Shown here: positions 33,363 to 41,021 of the stretch, piece after piece
Position numbering within the stretch: position 1 is the stretch's first letter
Layout: each line of letters opens with the position of its first letter
From: JBBRNH01 sp038230415
GTDB lineage: Bacteria; Bacteroidota; Bacteroidia; Cytophagales; Spirosomataceae
Reading direction: 5' to 3'
Assembly: GCA_038230415.1 (NCBI GenBank)
Contig: JBBRNH010000016.1
Span: forward strand, 11,156-75,155
Length of the DNA: 64,000 nucleotides
Made by a program: the position numbers and the translations under genes
The notes under the pieces: generated by a model
What the model was told of the DNA's origin: nothing
The model's database searches: none
Seen by the model: the letters and a program-made list of their open reading frames with translations, nothing else

Positions 33363-34967
33363 ATGAAATTCAACCAATCGGCGGCTACGGCCATCAACCT
33401 GAATCAGACCCGCAACCACGAAGGTGCCGTGGCCTTCGCGTTGTCGCCGATGACCGAACTCTATTCGGCGGTGGTGACAACAATGCTGTCGGATGCCTTT
33501 TATGAATCGGGTGATGCGCGGCTGGCCCGCATCCGGGCGTTGGTGGCAGTAGTTGACCCCGTGTTCGTGGCAAAATTAGCCGTGTATGCCCGTGAGCAGA
33601 TGAACCTCCGCACGGCCCCGGTGATGCTGGCGGTCGAACTGGCCCGGATTCATAACGGCGACGACCTCGTGGCCCGCACGGTAGCCCGCGTGGTGCAACG
33701 GCCCGACGAGATTACCGAATTGCTGGCCTACTACTCGGCGGTAAACGAGCGAAAAGACACCAAAAAACTGAACCGGCTCTCGAAACAGGTGCAGAAAGGG
33801 CTGGCAATGGCTTTCAACCGATTTGACGAATACCAATTTGCCAAATACAATCGCGATACGGCGGTTCGGTTGCGCGATGCCTTGTTTTTGGTGCATCCAA
33901 CGGCGAAAGACGTGGCGCAACAAGCCATTTTCGATAAACTCGTGAGCAACACACTCCAGACTCCCTACACCTGGGAAACGGAGTTGAGTTTGATGGGACA
34001 ACTGCCATACTCGTCGGAAGCCGAAAAGTTGGCGGCTGTTGGGCAGACGTGGCAAGCCTTGATCGAGAGCCAGAAAATGGGCTACATGGCAACCCTCCGC
34101 AACCTGCGAAACATGGTTCAGGCGCAGGTGAGTGAGCAGCACCTCAACACGGTGGCCGCATACTTAGCCGACCCAAAAAACGTGGCCCGGTCAAAGCAGT
34201 TGCCGTTTCGGTTTCTGGCCGCCTGGCGCGAGTTGGCTGCTATGACGCAGGCCGGGCAGGATGAGCGAAGCATCGTGCAGCGCATCGCCGATTTTGCGCG
34301 GGGCCGGTTGCATACAATGGTAGAAATCAGCGGATTGATGAACGCACTGGAAACGGCGGTGGGGCAAAGCGCGTCGGCGTTGCGTGGCTTCGATGCCGAA
34401 ACCCGCGTGGTGGTTGCCTGCGACGTGTCGGGTTCGATGCAGCAGCCGGTTTCGCCAAAAAGCAAAGTCCTGTTATATGACATCGGTTTACTGCTGGGAA
34501 TGGTGTTGCGGGCGCGGTGCAAAAACGTGCTGTGCGGCATGTTTGGCGATACCTGGAAGGTGGTTGACCTGCCCGAATCGCGGGTGCTGGCAAACGTGAA
34601 CGAATTCTACAAACGCGAAGGCGAAGTGGGTTACTCAACCAACGGCCACCTCGTGCTGGCCGGTTTGGTGAAGCGCAAACACATTGCCGATAAGGTGATG
34701 GTATTCACCGACTGCCAGTTGTGGAATACGAATCAGGGTCAACGCACTAAAAGCGCGATGGCGGTGCAGTGGGCGGCCTACAAAAAAATTGCGCCGAACG
34801 CCAAACTGTACCTCTTTGACCTGGCTGGCTATGGTACCACGCCGTTGCAGGTGCTGGCCGACGATGTACACCTAATTGCGGGCTGGTCAGACAAAGTGTT
34901 TGATGTCCTGGAATCGTTGGAAGCGGGTCAGGATTCGCTGGCGCGGGTAAATGAAATTGTGTTGTAA
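33363..34967 (+). CDS. rsr: TROVE-domain protein, bacterial Ro60 orthologue
   Basis: A 534-residue protein. Residues ~20-340 are the TROVE HEAT-repeat ring (LSPMTELYSAVVTTMLSDAF, AVYAREQMNLRTAPVMLAVE). From ~350 comes a von Willebrand A domain with an intact MIDAS: Asp354-x-Ser356-x-Ser358 in ACDVSGSM, and FTDCQLW later. Ro60 rings bind misfolded RNA in the central hole and Y RNAs on the outer surface; in Deinococcus a Y RNA tethers the ring to PNPase. Length and domain order match Rsr. Three structured RNA candidates follow directly downstream. No rtcB or archease gene is nearby. Confidence 0.95.
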   Translation: MKFNQSAATAINLNQTRNHEGAVAFALSPMTELYSAVVTTMLSDAFYESGDARLARIRALVAVVDPVFVAKLAVYAREQMNLRTAPVMLAVELARIHNGDDLVARTVARVVQRPDEITELLAYYSAVNERKDTKKLNRLSKQVQKGLAMAFNRFDEYQFAKYNRDTAVRLRDALFLVHPTAKDVAQQAIFDKLVSNTLQTPYTWETELSLMGQLPYSSEAEKLAAVGQTWQALIESQKMGYMATLRNLRNMVQAQVSEQHLNTVAAYLADPKNVARSKQLPFRFLAAWRELAAMTQAGQDERSIVQRIADFARGRLHTMVEISGLMNALETAVGQSASALRGFDAETRVVVACDVSGSMQQPVSPKSKVLLYDIGLLLGMVLRARCKNVLCGMFGDTWKVVDLPESRVLANVNEFYKREGEVGYSTNGHLVLAGLVKRKHIADKVMVFTDCQLWNTNQGQRTKSAMAVQWAAYKKIAPNAKLYLFDLAGYGTTPLQVLADDVHLIAGWSDKVFDVLESLEAGQDSLARVNEIVL

Positions 34968-34971
34968 AAAA

Positions 34972-35120
34972 GCGGGATGCCGTAGTGGTGGGTTACTTCG
35001 CTCAAACAAAGATGGTCGGAGAATGAGAAAGCCGGGCGAAAGTCCGGCCCACTCATCCGGTTCGAGTCCGGCGTGCAACGTCTCCACTTGGCCTGCCGCG
35101 CCTGTTGCTCCCGTTTTTTT
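34972..35120 (+). ncRNA. Candidate Y RNA A with T-arm-like module
   Basis: Starts 5 bp after the Ro60 stop. The terminal stem is CGGGA (34973-34977) with TCCCG (35109-35113), then seven T. Inside the stem are TGCCGTAG and, on the 3' side, CCTGTTGC, shared with RNAs B and C; GTTACTTCG at 34992-35000 is also shared. The distal module is closed by GGAGA/TCTCC (35018-35022 and 35081-35085). It holds a long arm (ATGAG/CTCAT, then GCCGG/CCGGC), a T-arm-like hairpin CCGG-TTCGAGT-CCGG and a small CGT-GCA-ACG hairpin. Position and tRNA mimicry fit bacterial Y RNAs. Confidence 0.75.
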
Positions 35121-35230
35121 ACAACAATCAATACTAAATGACAAATCCCCCCTTAGCATAATCGGACAATGCTGCGGAGAACTTCGAGAATCGCGGAGTG
35201 CATAGATTATTCCTTCAACTAATTGCCATC

Positions 35231-35304
35231 GGCGAGTGCCGTAGAATCGGGCTACTTCGGATTTAGGTTCCTACAAAACAACCCGGTTCGCCTGTTGCCT
35301 CGCT
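35231..35304 (+). ncRNA. Candidate minimal Y RNA B
   Basis: About 74 nt. Terminal stem GGCGAG (35231-35236) pairs with CTCGCT (35299-35304). Next inside are TGCCGTAG and CCTGTTGC, the same pair of motifs as in RNA A, plus CTACTTCG. An inner CGGG/CCCG pair is possible. There is no T or D arm, so it may be a bare Ro-binding stem. The 110 bp between RNAs A and B show no gene; there is an ACTTCGAGAATCGCGGAG stretch of unclear meaning. Confidence 0.55.
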
Positions 35305-35346
35305 GTCTATCTTTTCCCTCCCTTTTTGGGAGGGTTAGGTAAGGGT

Positions 35347-35488
35347 AAACACCGCCATCGGTGCCGTAAGTGAGCGTTACTTCGCTCTTAACGATGTGGT
35401 CGCAAGTTCGAATCTTGCCATTCGCAAGGATGTAGCTCAGGGGTAGAGCGCATATACGCCTGCTGCTTGTTGCCCGGTGGTGGTGTTT
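35347..35488 (+). ncRNA. Candidate Y RNA C containing a circularly permuted tRNA core
   Basis: A 15-bp terminal stem pairs 35347-35361 with 35474-35488 through G-U and Watson-Crick pairs. Inside are TGCCGTAA, the hairpin GAGCG-TTACTT-CGCTC and, on the 3' side, TTGTTGC. The core reads: anticodon-like stem ATGTG/CATAT (35394-35398, 35451-35455); T arm GCAAG-TTCGAAT-CTTGC; acceptor-like stem CATTC-GCAA-GGATG closed by a GNRA loop; TA as positions 8-9; D arm GCTC-AGGGGTA-GAGC. All tRNA parts are present but in permuted order, as in the YrlA type of tRNA mimic. Confidence 0.8.
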
Positions 35489-35498
35489 ATTAATGTGT

Positions 35499-35530
35499 AG
35501 AGACGCAAAATATTGCGTCTCTTTTTTTTG
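35499..35530 (+). terminator. GAGACGCAA palindrome with T-run
   Basis: AGAGACGCAA, AATA, TTGCGTCTCT, then a run of T, 10 bp after RNA C. It belongs to the dispersed palindrome family and could end the Ro60/Y-RNA transcript. Confidence 0.7.
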
Positions 35531-35542
35531 ATTATGCGGGAG

Positions 35543-35564
35543 GAGACGCAAACTATTGCGTCTC
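35543..35564. repeat. GAGACGCAA palindrome
   Basis: GAGACGCAA, ACTA, TTGCGTCTC, a second copy 44 bp after the previous one and in a similar arrangement. The remaining 35565-35718 shows no gene; it contains GCGCCGAA and TTCGGCGC, which may form a hairpin (35601-35645). Confidence 0.8.
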
Positions 35565-35718
35565 TACAAAATACCGTTAATCCAATAAATCTGCCGTTCC
35601 GCGCCGAATTTTCGTGGTTTCGTCTAATAACTGACCCTTCGGCGCAACATCCCGGCCTACTTTTGAGTAGTAATGTGGGGTGTTGATACCTCGGTAAAGC
35701 ATCTACAACGACCTGATA

Positions 35719-38217
35719 ATGAAACAGACTATCTCATTAAAGACGCAAAATATTGCGTCTCTACTTTGGCTTCTGACACTGACCCTCGGCCCGGCATTTG
35801 GGCAGGTCAATCAACGCGCAACGCCCGCCGTGCCGCAGCAGACCGTGAGCGGCTACATTAAAGATGCCCGCAACGGCGAGGGACTCATTGGCGTGTCGGT
35901 GTATGTAAAAGAAACCGGCACCGGGGCCGTCACCAACAACTATGGCTACTATGCCATCACCCTCCCGGCTGGCACCTACACGCTGATTATCAGCTTTGTG
36001 GGCTACGGAAAGCAGACCAAACCCGTTACGCTTTCTGACCAGAACCAGAAACTCGATATTGAATTGGCCGAAGAGAAATTCGATTTGCAGGAAGTTGTGG
36101 TGAAGGCCACCCGCGAGGAAGACAACGTAAAGAGCATCGAGATGAGCGTGAACCGGCTCGATACCAAAACCATTCAACGCATTCCGGCTCTGCTCGGCGA
36201 GGTTGATGTGATTCGGAGTATTCAGCTTCTGCCGGGCGTGACAACGGTGGGCGAAGGCGCAACGGGCTTCAACGTTCGGGGCGGCTCGATAGACCAGAAC
36301 TTAGTGCTTTTAGACGAGGCTCCGGTGTTTAACTCTTCGCACCTGTTCGGATTTTTCTCGGTCTTTAATCCCGATGCCGTGAAAGACGTAAAGCTCATCA
36401 AAGGAGGAATTCCGGCACAGTATGGCGGCAGGATTTCGTCAATTCTGGACGTTCGGATGAAAGAAGGCAACACCAAAAAACCCGAACTGACGGGCGGTGT
36501 TGGCCTGATTTTCAGTCGGTTGGCCTACGAACGGCCATTATTCAAAAACAAAGAGGGCGTGGCTCGTGGCTCATTCATCGTGGCTGCCCGGCGGAGTTAT
36601 GCCGATGTGCTGGCCCAGCCGTTTCTGACGGGCAACCTGAAAGGCTCGAAGTTTTATTTTTATGATCTCACGGCCAAAGTCAACTACCGGATCAACGACA
36701 ATAATACGGTGTATGCGTCGGGTTACTTAGGCCGCGACACGTTTGGGTCTGATTTTGGCTTTAACTGGGGCAACACCACGGCTACCCTCCGCTGGAACCA
36801 CGTCTTCAACGACAAACTGTTTCTGAACACCACCGCCTTTTACAGTAATTACGATTATCTGCTCGATTCTGACCTGAAGCGAAAACCCGAAAATTCGGGC
36901 GATTATTTTCGCTGGAAATCCCGGATTGTCAATTACAGCATCAAGCCCGACTTTACGTGGTTCGTCAAGAAAAACACCATTTCGTTTGGCGGGCAGAGCA
37001 TTTTTTATGATTTCCAGCCCGGCACGGCCACTGCCGCCAGTGCGGGCGTGGCGCGGTCGTTTGGTCTGACCAGCAAATACGCCCTCGAAAACGCGCTTTA
37101 TGTTGGTAACGAGCAGCAACTTACGCCCAAAATTCAGTTGCAGTATGGCCTGCGGTATTCGTTTTACCAGTTTATGGGGCCGGGCGAAGCCTACACCTAC
37201 GCCACCGACGTAACGCCCGGTTTGCGCCGACCCGTGACCGGCACCAAAGCCTACACATCGGGCCAGACGATTCAGACGTATGGCAATTGGGAACCCCGGT
37301 TTGCGGCCAAAATTGACGTGACCAACACCAGTTCAGTGAAGTTCAGCTACAACCGGCTGGCCCAGTATATTCACCTGATTTCTAACACAACGGCCTCGGT
37401 GCCGCTCGATGTCTGGACTCCTTCGACCAACAACATTAAGCCCCAGATTGCCGATCAGGTGGCGGCTGGTTATTTCCGCAACTTCGGCCCCAGCGGAACC
37501 GAATACGAAGCCTCGGTTGAAGGATATTACAAGTGGTTTCAGAACCAGATTGACTACATTGACGGGGCTAACCTCCGGCTGAATAAGTACTTAGAGGGCG
37601 ATCTGCTGCCGGGCATTGGCCGGGCCTACGGAGCCGAATTTTTTATCAAGAAAAACAGCGGCCCGCTGCACGGCTGGATTAGCTACACCCTGGCAAAAAC
37701 CGAACGGCAGGTAACGGGTATCAACAACGGAGCCTGGTATGCTACGCGGTTCGACAAACGCCACACCCTGAACACGGTGCTGCTCTACGACCCCGTCAAA
37801 TCGAAACGGTGGAGTTTTTCGGCTACGTTCGTAATTGCGAGCGGTACCCCGGCCACGTTCCCCACCAACCGATTTGAGTATGACGGATTTGTGGTGCCGC
37901 AAAATGCCGACGGTCTCCGCAATAACTACCGGATTCCGGCCTACCACCGTTTAGACCTCGCGGCCACCTTGCAGGGTAGCCGCAGACCGGGCCGCCGAAA
38001 TCAGGATAATTGGGTGTTTTCGGTTTACAATGCGTATGCCCGGAAAAATGCGTTCTCGGTGTATTTCCGGCAGGAGCCACCCACCAAAACTGTCCAGGCT
38101 GATATAGACCCGATCCGGCTAACGACTGTGGAGAACCAATCGCGCGAAACGCAGGCGGTGCGTTACTCGATTTTTGCAACCCTGATTCCGTCCGTTACCT
38201 ACAACTTCAAATTCTAA
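35719..38217 (+). CDS. TonB-dependent outer-membrane receptor with carboxypeptidase-like N-terminal domain
   Basis: An 832-residue protein. After the signal peptide comes a CarboxypepD_reg-like domain (VSGYIKDARNGEGLIGVSVY, residues ~45-120), then a plug domain (GFNVRGGSIDQNLVLLDEAPVFN) and a 22-strand-type barrel. Imports an unknown ligand across the outer membrane with TonB energy. The codons of residues 8-15 are part of a dispersed palindrome, so the start of the signal peptide is repeat-derived. It is followed by a DUF4249 lipoprotein gene, a usual pairing in Cytophagales. Confidence 0.93.
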   Translation: MKQTISLKTQNIASLLWLLTLTLGPAFGQVNQRATPAVPQQTVSGYIKDARNGEGLIGVSVYVKETGTGAVTNNYGYYAITLPAGTYTLIISFVGYGKQTKPVTLSDQNQKLDIELAEEKFDLQEVVVKATREEDNVKSIEMSVNRLDTKTIQRIPALLGEVDVIRSIQLLPGVTTVGEGATGFNVRGGSIDQNLVLLDEAPVFNSSHLFGFFSVFNPDAVKDVKLIKGGIPAQYGGRISSILDVRMKEGNTKKPELTGGVGLIFSRLAYERPLFKNKEGVARGSFIVAARRSYADVLAQPFLTGNLKGSKFYFYDLTAKVNYRINDNNTVYASGYLGRDTFGSDFGFNWGNTTATLRWNHVFNDKLFLNTTAFYSNYDYLLDSDLKRKPENSGDYFRWKSRIVNYSIKPDFTWFVKKNTISFGGQSIFYDFQPGTATAASAGVARSFGLTSKYALENALYVGNEQQLTPKIQLQYGLRYSFYQFMGPGEAYTYATDVTPGLRRPVTGTKAYTSGQTIQTYGNWEPRFAAKIDVTNTSSVKFSYNRLAQYIHLISNTTASVPLDVWTPSTNNIKPQIADQVAAGYFRNFGPSGTEYEASVEGYYKWFQNQIDYIDGANLRLNKYLEGDLLPGIGRAYGAEFFIKKNSGPLHGWISYTLAKTERQVTGINNGAWYATRFDKRHTLNTVLLYDPVKSKRWSFSATFVIASGTPATFPTNRFEYDGFVVPQNADGLRNNYRIPAYHRLDLAATLQGSRRPGRRNQDNWVFSVYNAYARKNAFSVYFRQEPPTKTVQADIDPIRLTTVENQSRETQAVRYSIFATLIPSVTYNFKF
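35741..35764. repeat. GAGACGCAA palindrome inside the TonB receptor signal peptide
   Basis: AGACGCAA, AATA, TTGCGTCTCTAC lies 22 bp after the ATG and is read in frame as KTQNIASLL. It has the same sequence as the intergenic copy at 35501-35522. Confidence 0.85.
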
Positions 38218-38223
38218 CTCGCC

Positions 38224-39114
38224 ATGAAAACGCTCCTTCTTTTTATCGTCTCTGTTCTTGTTTCGGCTTCTTTTTTCGCCTGCGAAACCGTTATCAAGGC
38301 TGATCTCGACACCGGCCCGGCGCAACTGTCGGTTGACGGCACAATTACCGACCAGCCCGGCAAACAGAGTATCCGGCTGACGCAAACGGCGGCCTATTTC
38401 GACAGTTCTAAGCCGCCCGTGGCATCAGGTGCAACCGTAACCGTGACCGACAACACCGGGAAAATATATGCCTTCACCGACCCCGACAACGACGGTTATT
38501 ATCTCTGGCAACCGCCCACAACGAAAGACACGCTGGGCAAAATTGGACGAACCTACAAATTAGCCGTGAAATGGAATGGCGATGAATACACGGCGAGTTC
38601 GGTGCTAAATTCAGTACCGCCCATTGATTCAATTGTGTTCCGGGAAGAAAAAATAAACCCATTGAGCAGCAAAACCGGCTACCAGGCCGAATTTTATGCC
38701 CGCGACTTAGCCGGTCAGCCCGATTTCAACCGAATTCGGTTCTACCGGAACGATACCCTTCAGAACAAAATAGGAGACATTATTCTGGCCTATAACGGCG
38801 CATTTCGGGGCAGTGCCGATACCGATGGCCTGATGTTTATCCGACCCATCCGGCAGTCGGCCAATCCCGACGATCTGTATAAACTCAACGACCGGGTTCG
38901 GGTTGATATTCAGTCGGTTACGGCAGAATATTTTGATTTTTTAGATCAGGTCAGGACCCAAATTGGCAATAGTGGCCTGTTTGCCCAGCCGCCCGCCAAC
39001 GTGCCGACAAACATCATGAACGCCAACGGTAAGAAAGCAACGGGGTTTTTTGTAGCCTCGGCCATCAGAACCCGAACGGTTCAGGTAATGAAAGAGACTA
39101 TCCGGGCAAAGTAG
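38224..39114 (+). CDS. DUF4249 family lipoprotein
   Basis: A 296-residue protein with a lipoprotein signal (LVSASFFACETVIK, Cys near residue 20). It then has an Ig-like beta domain (AQLSVDGTITDQPGKQSI) and a C-terminal part typical of DUF4249. It starts 6 bp after the TonB receptor stop, and these two genes form a conserved pair in Cytophagales; the lipoprotein is presumed to sit on the receptor as a surface partner. The ligand is unknown. Confidence 0.87.
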   Translation: MKTLLLFIVSVLVSASFFACETVIKADLDTGPAQLSVDGTITDQPGKQSIRLTQTAAYFDSSKPPVASGATVTVTDNTGKIYAFTDPDNDGYYLWQPPTTKDTLGKIGRTYKLAVKWNGDEYTASSVLNSVPPIDSIVFREEKINPLSSKTGYQAEFYARDLAGQPDFNRIRFYRNDTLQNKIGDIILAYNGAFRGSADTDGLMFIRPIRQSANPDDLYKLNDRVRVDIQSVTAEYFDFLDQVRTQIGNSGLFAQPPANVPTNIMNANGKKATGFFVASAIRTRTVQVMKETIRAK

Positions 39115-39128
39115 TGATACGCTACACC

Positions 39129-39509
39129 TCACGGCAATCCATTCTGAAACGTGATCTCGGTAACAACACCCATCGCGCTCATGCGGAGGGCAACGGTTGG
39201 AGCCGATGGTTGGGCTTTGGTGTCGGCGCACTGCGGGCCGGGTTGCAGATAATAGACGTAATATTTCTGGTTCCGGTCGGCAATTTGGTTAATGTCCGGC
39301 CCACCCAAAATACCGCCGATGTTGTTGGCTGATTGGCCTTTGAAATTCTCGACCTCGGCCCGAAAACCACCCACGAGTTTAGCCCGAATGCCGTTGCAGC
39401 CGCGCCGGTCACTGCGCCAGGCTTTAGCGTCGAGCTTGCCAAACGTGTCAGGCGCGGGGTAACAACCAAGCATTAACAGCCCCAGAAAAGCAATCAAAAG
39501 AATCTTCAT
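39129..39509 (-). CDS. Small lipoprotein of unknown function
   Basis: A 126-residue protein with a lipoprotein signal (KILLIAFLGLLMLGCYPAP, Cys16). The mature part is beta-rich with YYVYYLQPGPQCADT. ATG 39509 was chosen since it gives a standard lipobox; the upstream start adds six residues. It converges with the DUF4249 gene. No family is recognised beyond similar Bacteroidota hypotheticals. Confidence 0.65.
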   Translation of the reverse strand: MKILLIAFLGLLMLGCYPAPDTFGKLDAKAWRSDRRGCNGIRAKLVGGFRAEVENFKGQSANNIGGILGGPDINQIADRNQKYYVYYLQPGPQCADTKAQPSAPTVALRMSAMGVVTEITFQNGLP

Positions 39510-39566
39510 CAGTTCAGGGTCGGACAAATCAGTGTAATCAGCGGTAAAATCAATGTAATCAGCGGT

Positions 39567-40571
39567 TTATTGTTCATTATACAGCACCTGCAACAGCGTT
39601 TGCCCAACGGCTTTGAGCGTGGCGGGGTCAATCTGACTCATATTGTCGGTGCTGGTGTGCCACTGCGGAAAAAAACCACCGACTAACGGAGTCAAGTGGA
39701 TAATATCAATCATCGGGGCTTTCATAACAGCGTTCACCGGCAGGTGGTCGTCGGTGATTGCCCCGCCGTTTTGGTCTAAGAAATACTGGCTGAAGCCCAG
39801 CATACTGGCTGTTTCCCAAACTTTGCTGACTACGCCAGCGGCCATTTCACGCGAATAGCCTTCTTTGGGAAACGTGGCACCTTTGGCCCCCACCATGTCT
39901 AACAAAACACCGTAATAGGGTGTATAACCAGGTTTGAAGGGGTTTTTGGCAAAATACCGCGAGCCAAGACAAAAGCCAACATAATCTATCTGGCCTTCTT
40001 TATCGCCCTGCGCTTTGTCGGAATTGCCCCAGTCTTCGGCATCAAAAAACACGAGGTCAATACCAACCGCTGGTTTCTGTTCGGCGAGTTGAATGGTACG
40101 GGCTAATTCGAGCAGAACGCCCACGCCCGATGCGCCATCGTTGGCGGCTGGCACGGCTTTTTTGGCGTTCACGGCACTGCTGTCCTGATCGGCCTGCGGG
40201 CGCGAATCCCAGTGCGAGGCCAGTAGAATACGCTTGGAAGCCTGCGGGTTAATGCTGCCGATAATGTTGCGGGCGTTGAGCTTTTTGCCGTCCCAGGTGG
40301 TAGCTATGAACTTTTGCTCGGTCACGGTGCAGCCAAACTCTTTCAGCTTGGCTGCCAGATAATCTCCTCCCTGCACGTGGGCGGGTGTGTTGGGTACGCG
40401 CGGCCCGAAAGCCACCTGCCGGGCGATAAACTGATAAGCCGAATCAGCGGTGAAGGTTGGGGCCTGCACCAACGTTGTGCTTGCGGTTTGGTTTTCAGAT
40501 TGGTCGGTTTTGGTTTTGCAGGCGGTTAGGGCGGTCAGCAAAACGAGCGTGAGTAAAAAGAGTCTGTTCAT
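39567..40571 (-). CDS. M28 family zinc peptidase / glutaminyl-cyclase-like lipoprotein
   Basis: A 334-residue protein. Lipoprotein signal at the start (LTLVLLTALTACKTK). Metal ligands of the M28/glutaminyl cyclase fold: His and Asp in LASHWDSRPQ, Asp in NDGASGVGVLLELA, Glu/Asp in VFFDAEDWG, and DDHLPV near the end. The WDSRP and DAEDWG forms are nearer to secreted glutaminyl cyclases than to aminopeptidases, so pyroglutamate formation on exported proteins is possible. ATG 40571 gives the lipobox; longer starts do not. Confidence 0.85.
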   Translation of the reverse strand: MNRLFLLTLVLLTALTACKTKTDQSENQTASTTLVQAPTFTADSAYQFIARQVAFGPRVPNTPAHVQGGDYLAAKLKEFGCTVTEQKFIATTWDGKKLNARNIIGSINPQASKRILLASHWDSRPQADQDSSAVNAKKAVPAANDGASGVGVLLELARTIQLAEQKPAVGIDLVFFDAEDWGNSDKAQGDKEGQIDYVGFCLGSRYFAKNPFKPGYTPYYGVLLDMVGAKGATFPKEGYSREMAAGVVSKVWETASMLGFSQYFLDQNGGAITDDHLPVNAVMKAPMIDIIHLTPLVGGFFPQWHTSTDNMSQIDPATLKAVGQTLLQVLYNEQ

Positions 40572-40653
40572 AAAAATTGGTTGTTGGGCATTGTCAGCGA
40601 TGCGTACAGGTTTGGGCTGATTGGGCATCATAACGGCGTGAATAGTGTGAATT

Positions 40654-41001
40654 TCAGGCTACGGCATACCCCGACAGGGCGCGTTTGTAAGGGGGCTGAA
40701 AGCCCAGAACAATATCGGCTTTAGCAACACCCCGCCGTTCGAGTTGACCTACCAAATCAAAATCGGTTGCATCTTCCTGCACCCAGATTTTGCCGTTTCT
40801 GATGTCAAAGTGAAAAATCGGATAATAAACCCGCCTGCCGTTTTCCCAGCCAATGGTCAGAATTTGGTAATGGTCGCGCTCCGAGTCCAGAATGAGTTGC
40901 TCTTCGGATTGCTCGCCACCAAGAACAACGGCGGGGGCATTGGCATACTGAGTCAGCAGGTCAGTGATTATTGCCCGGTATTGTGCTATTACGTTATCCA
41001 T
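40654..41001 (-). CDS. XisI family protein (orphan)
   Basis: A 115-residue protein matching XisI of cyanobacteria, the fdxN-element excision controlling factor. It has LDSERDHYQILTIGWENGRRVY, HFDIRNGKIWVQED and DIVLGFQPP. In cyanobacteria XisI accompanies XisH, a restriction-endonuclease-like partner. No xisH is visible here, and the neighbour is cysS (20 bp away). Horizontal transfer from a cyanobacterium is likely. Function outside the excision system is unknown. Confidence 0.85.
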   Translation of the reverse strand: MDNVIAQYRAIITDLLTQYANAPAVVLGGEQSEEQLILDSERDHYQILTIGWENGRRVYYPIFHFDIRNGKIWVQEDATDFDLVGQLERRGVAKADIVLGFQPPYKRALSGYAVA

Positions 41002-41021
41002 TGCATAATTCGTTTGGTCTT

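Noticed and set aside
34951..35205. A small protein gene downstream of Ro60
   Set aside because: The 84-codon frame crosses the stems and T-run of RNA A and has no family. Stem pairing explains the conservation better.
35402..35450. A standard tRNA gene at the end of RNA C
   Set aside because: T and D arms are both canonical, but the T arm comes first and the acceptor-like stem is closed by a tetraloop, so no normal tRNA can be processed from it.
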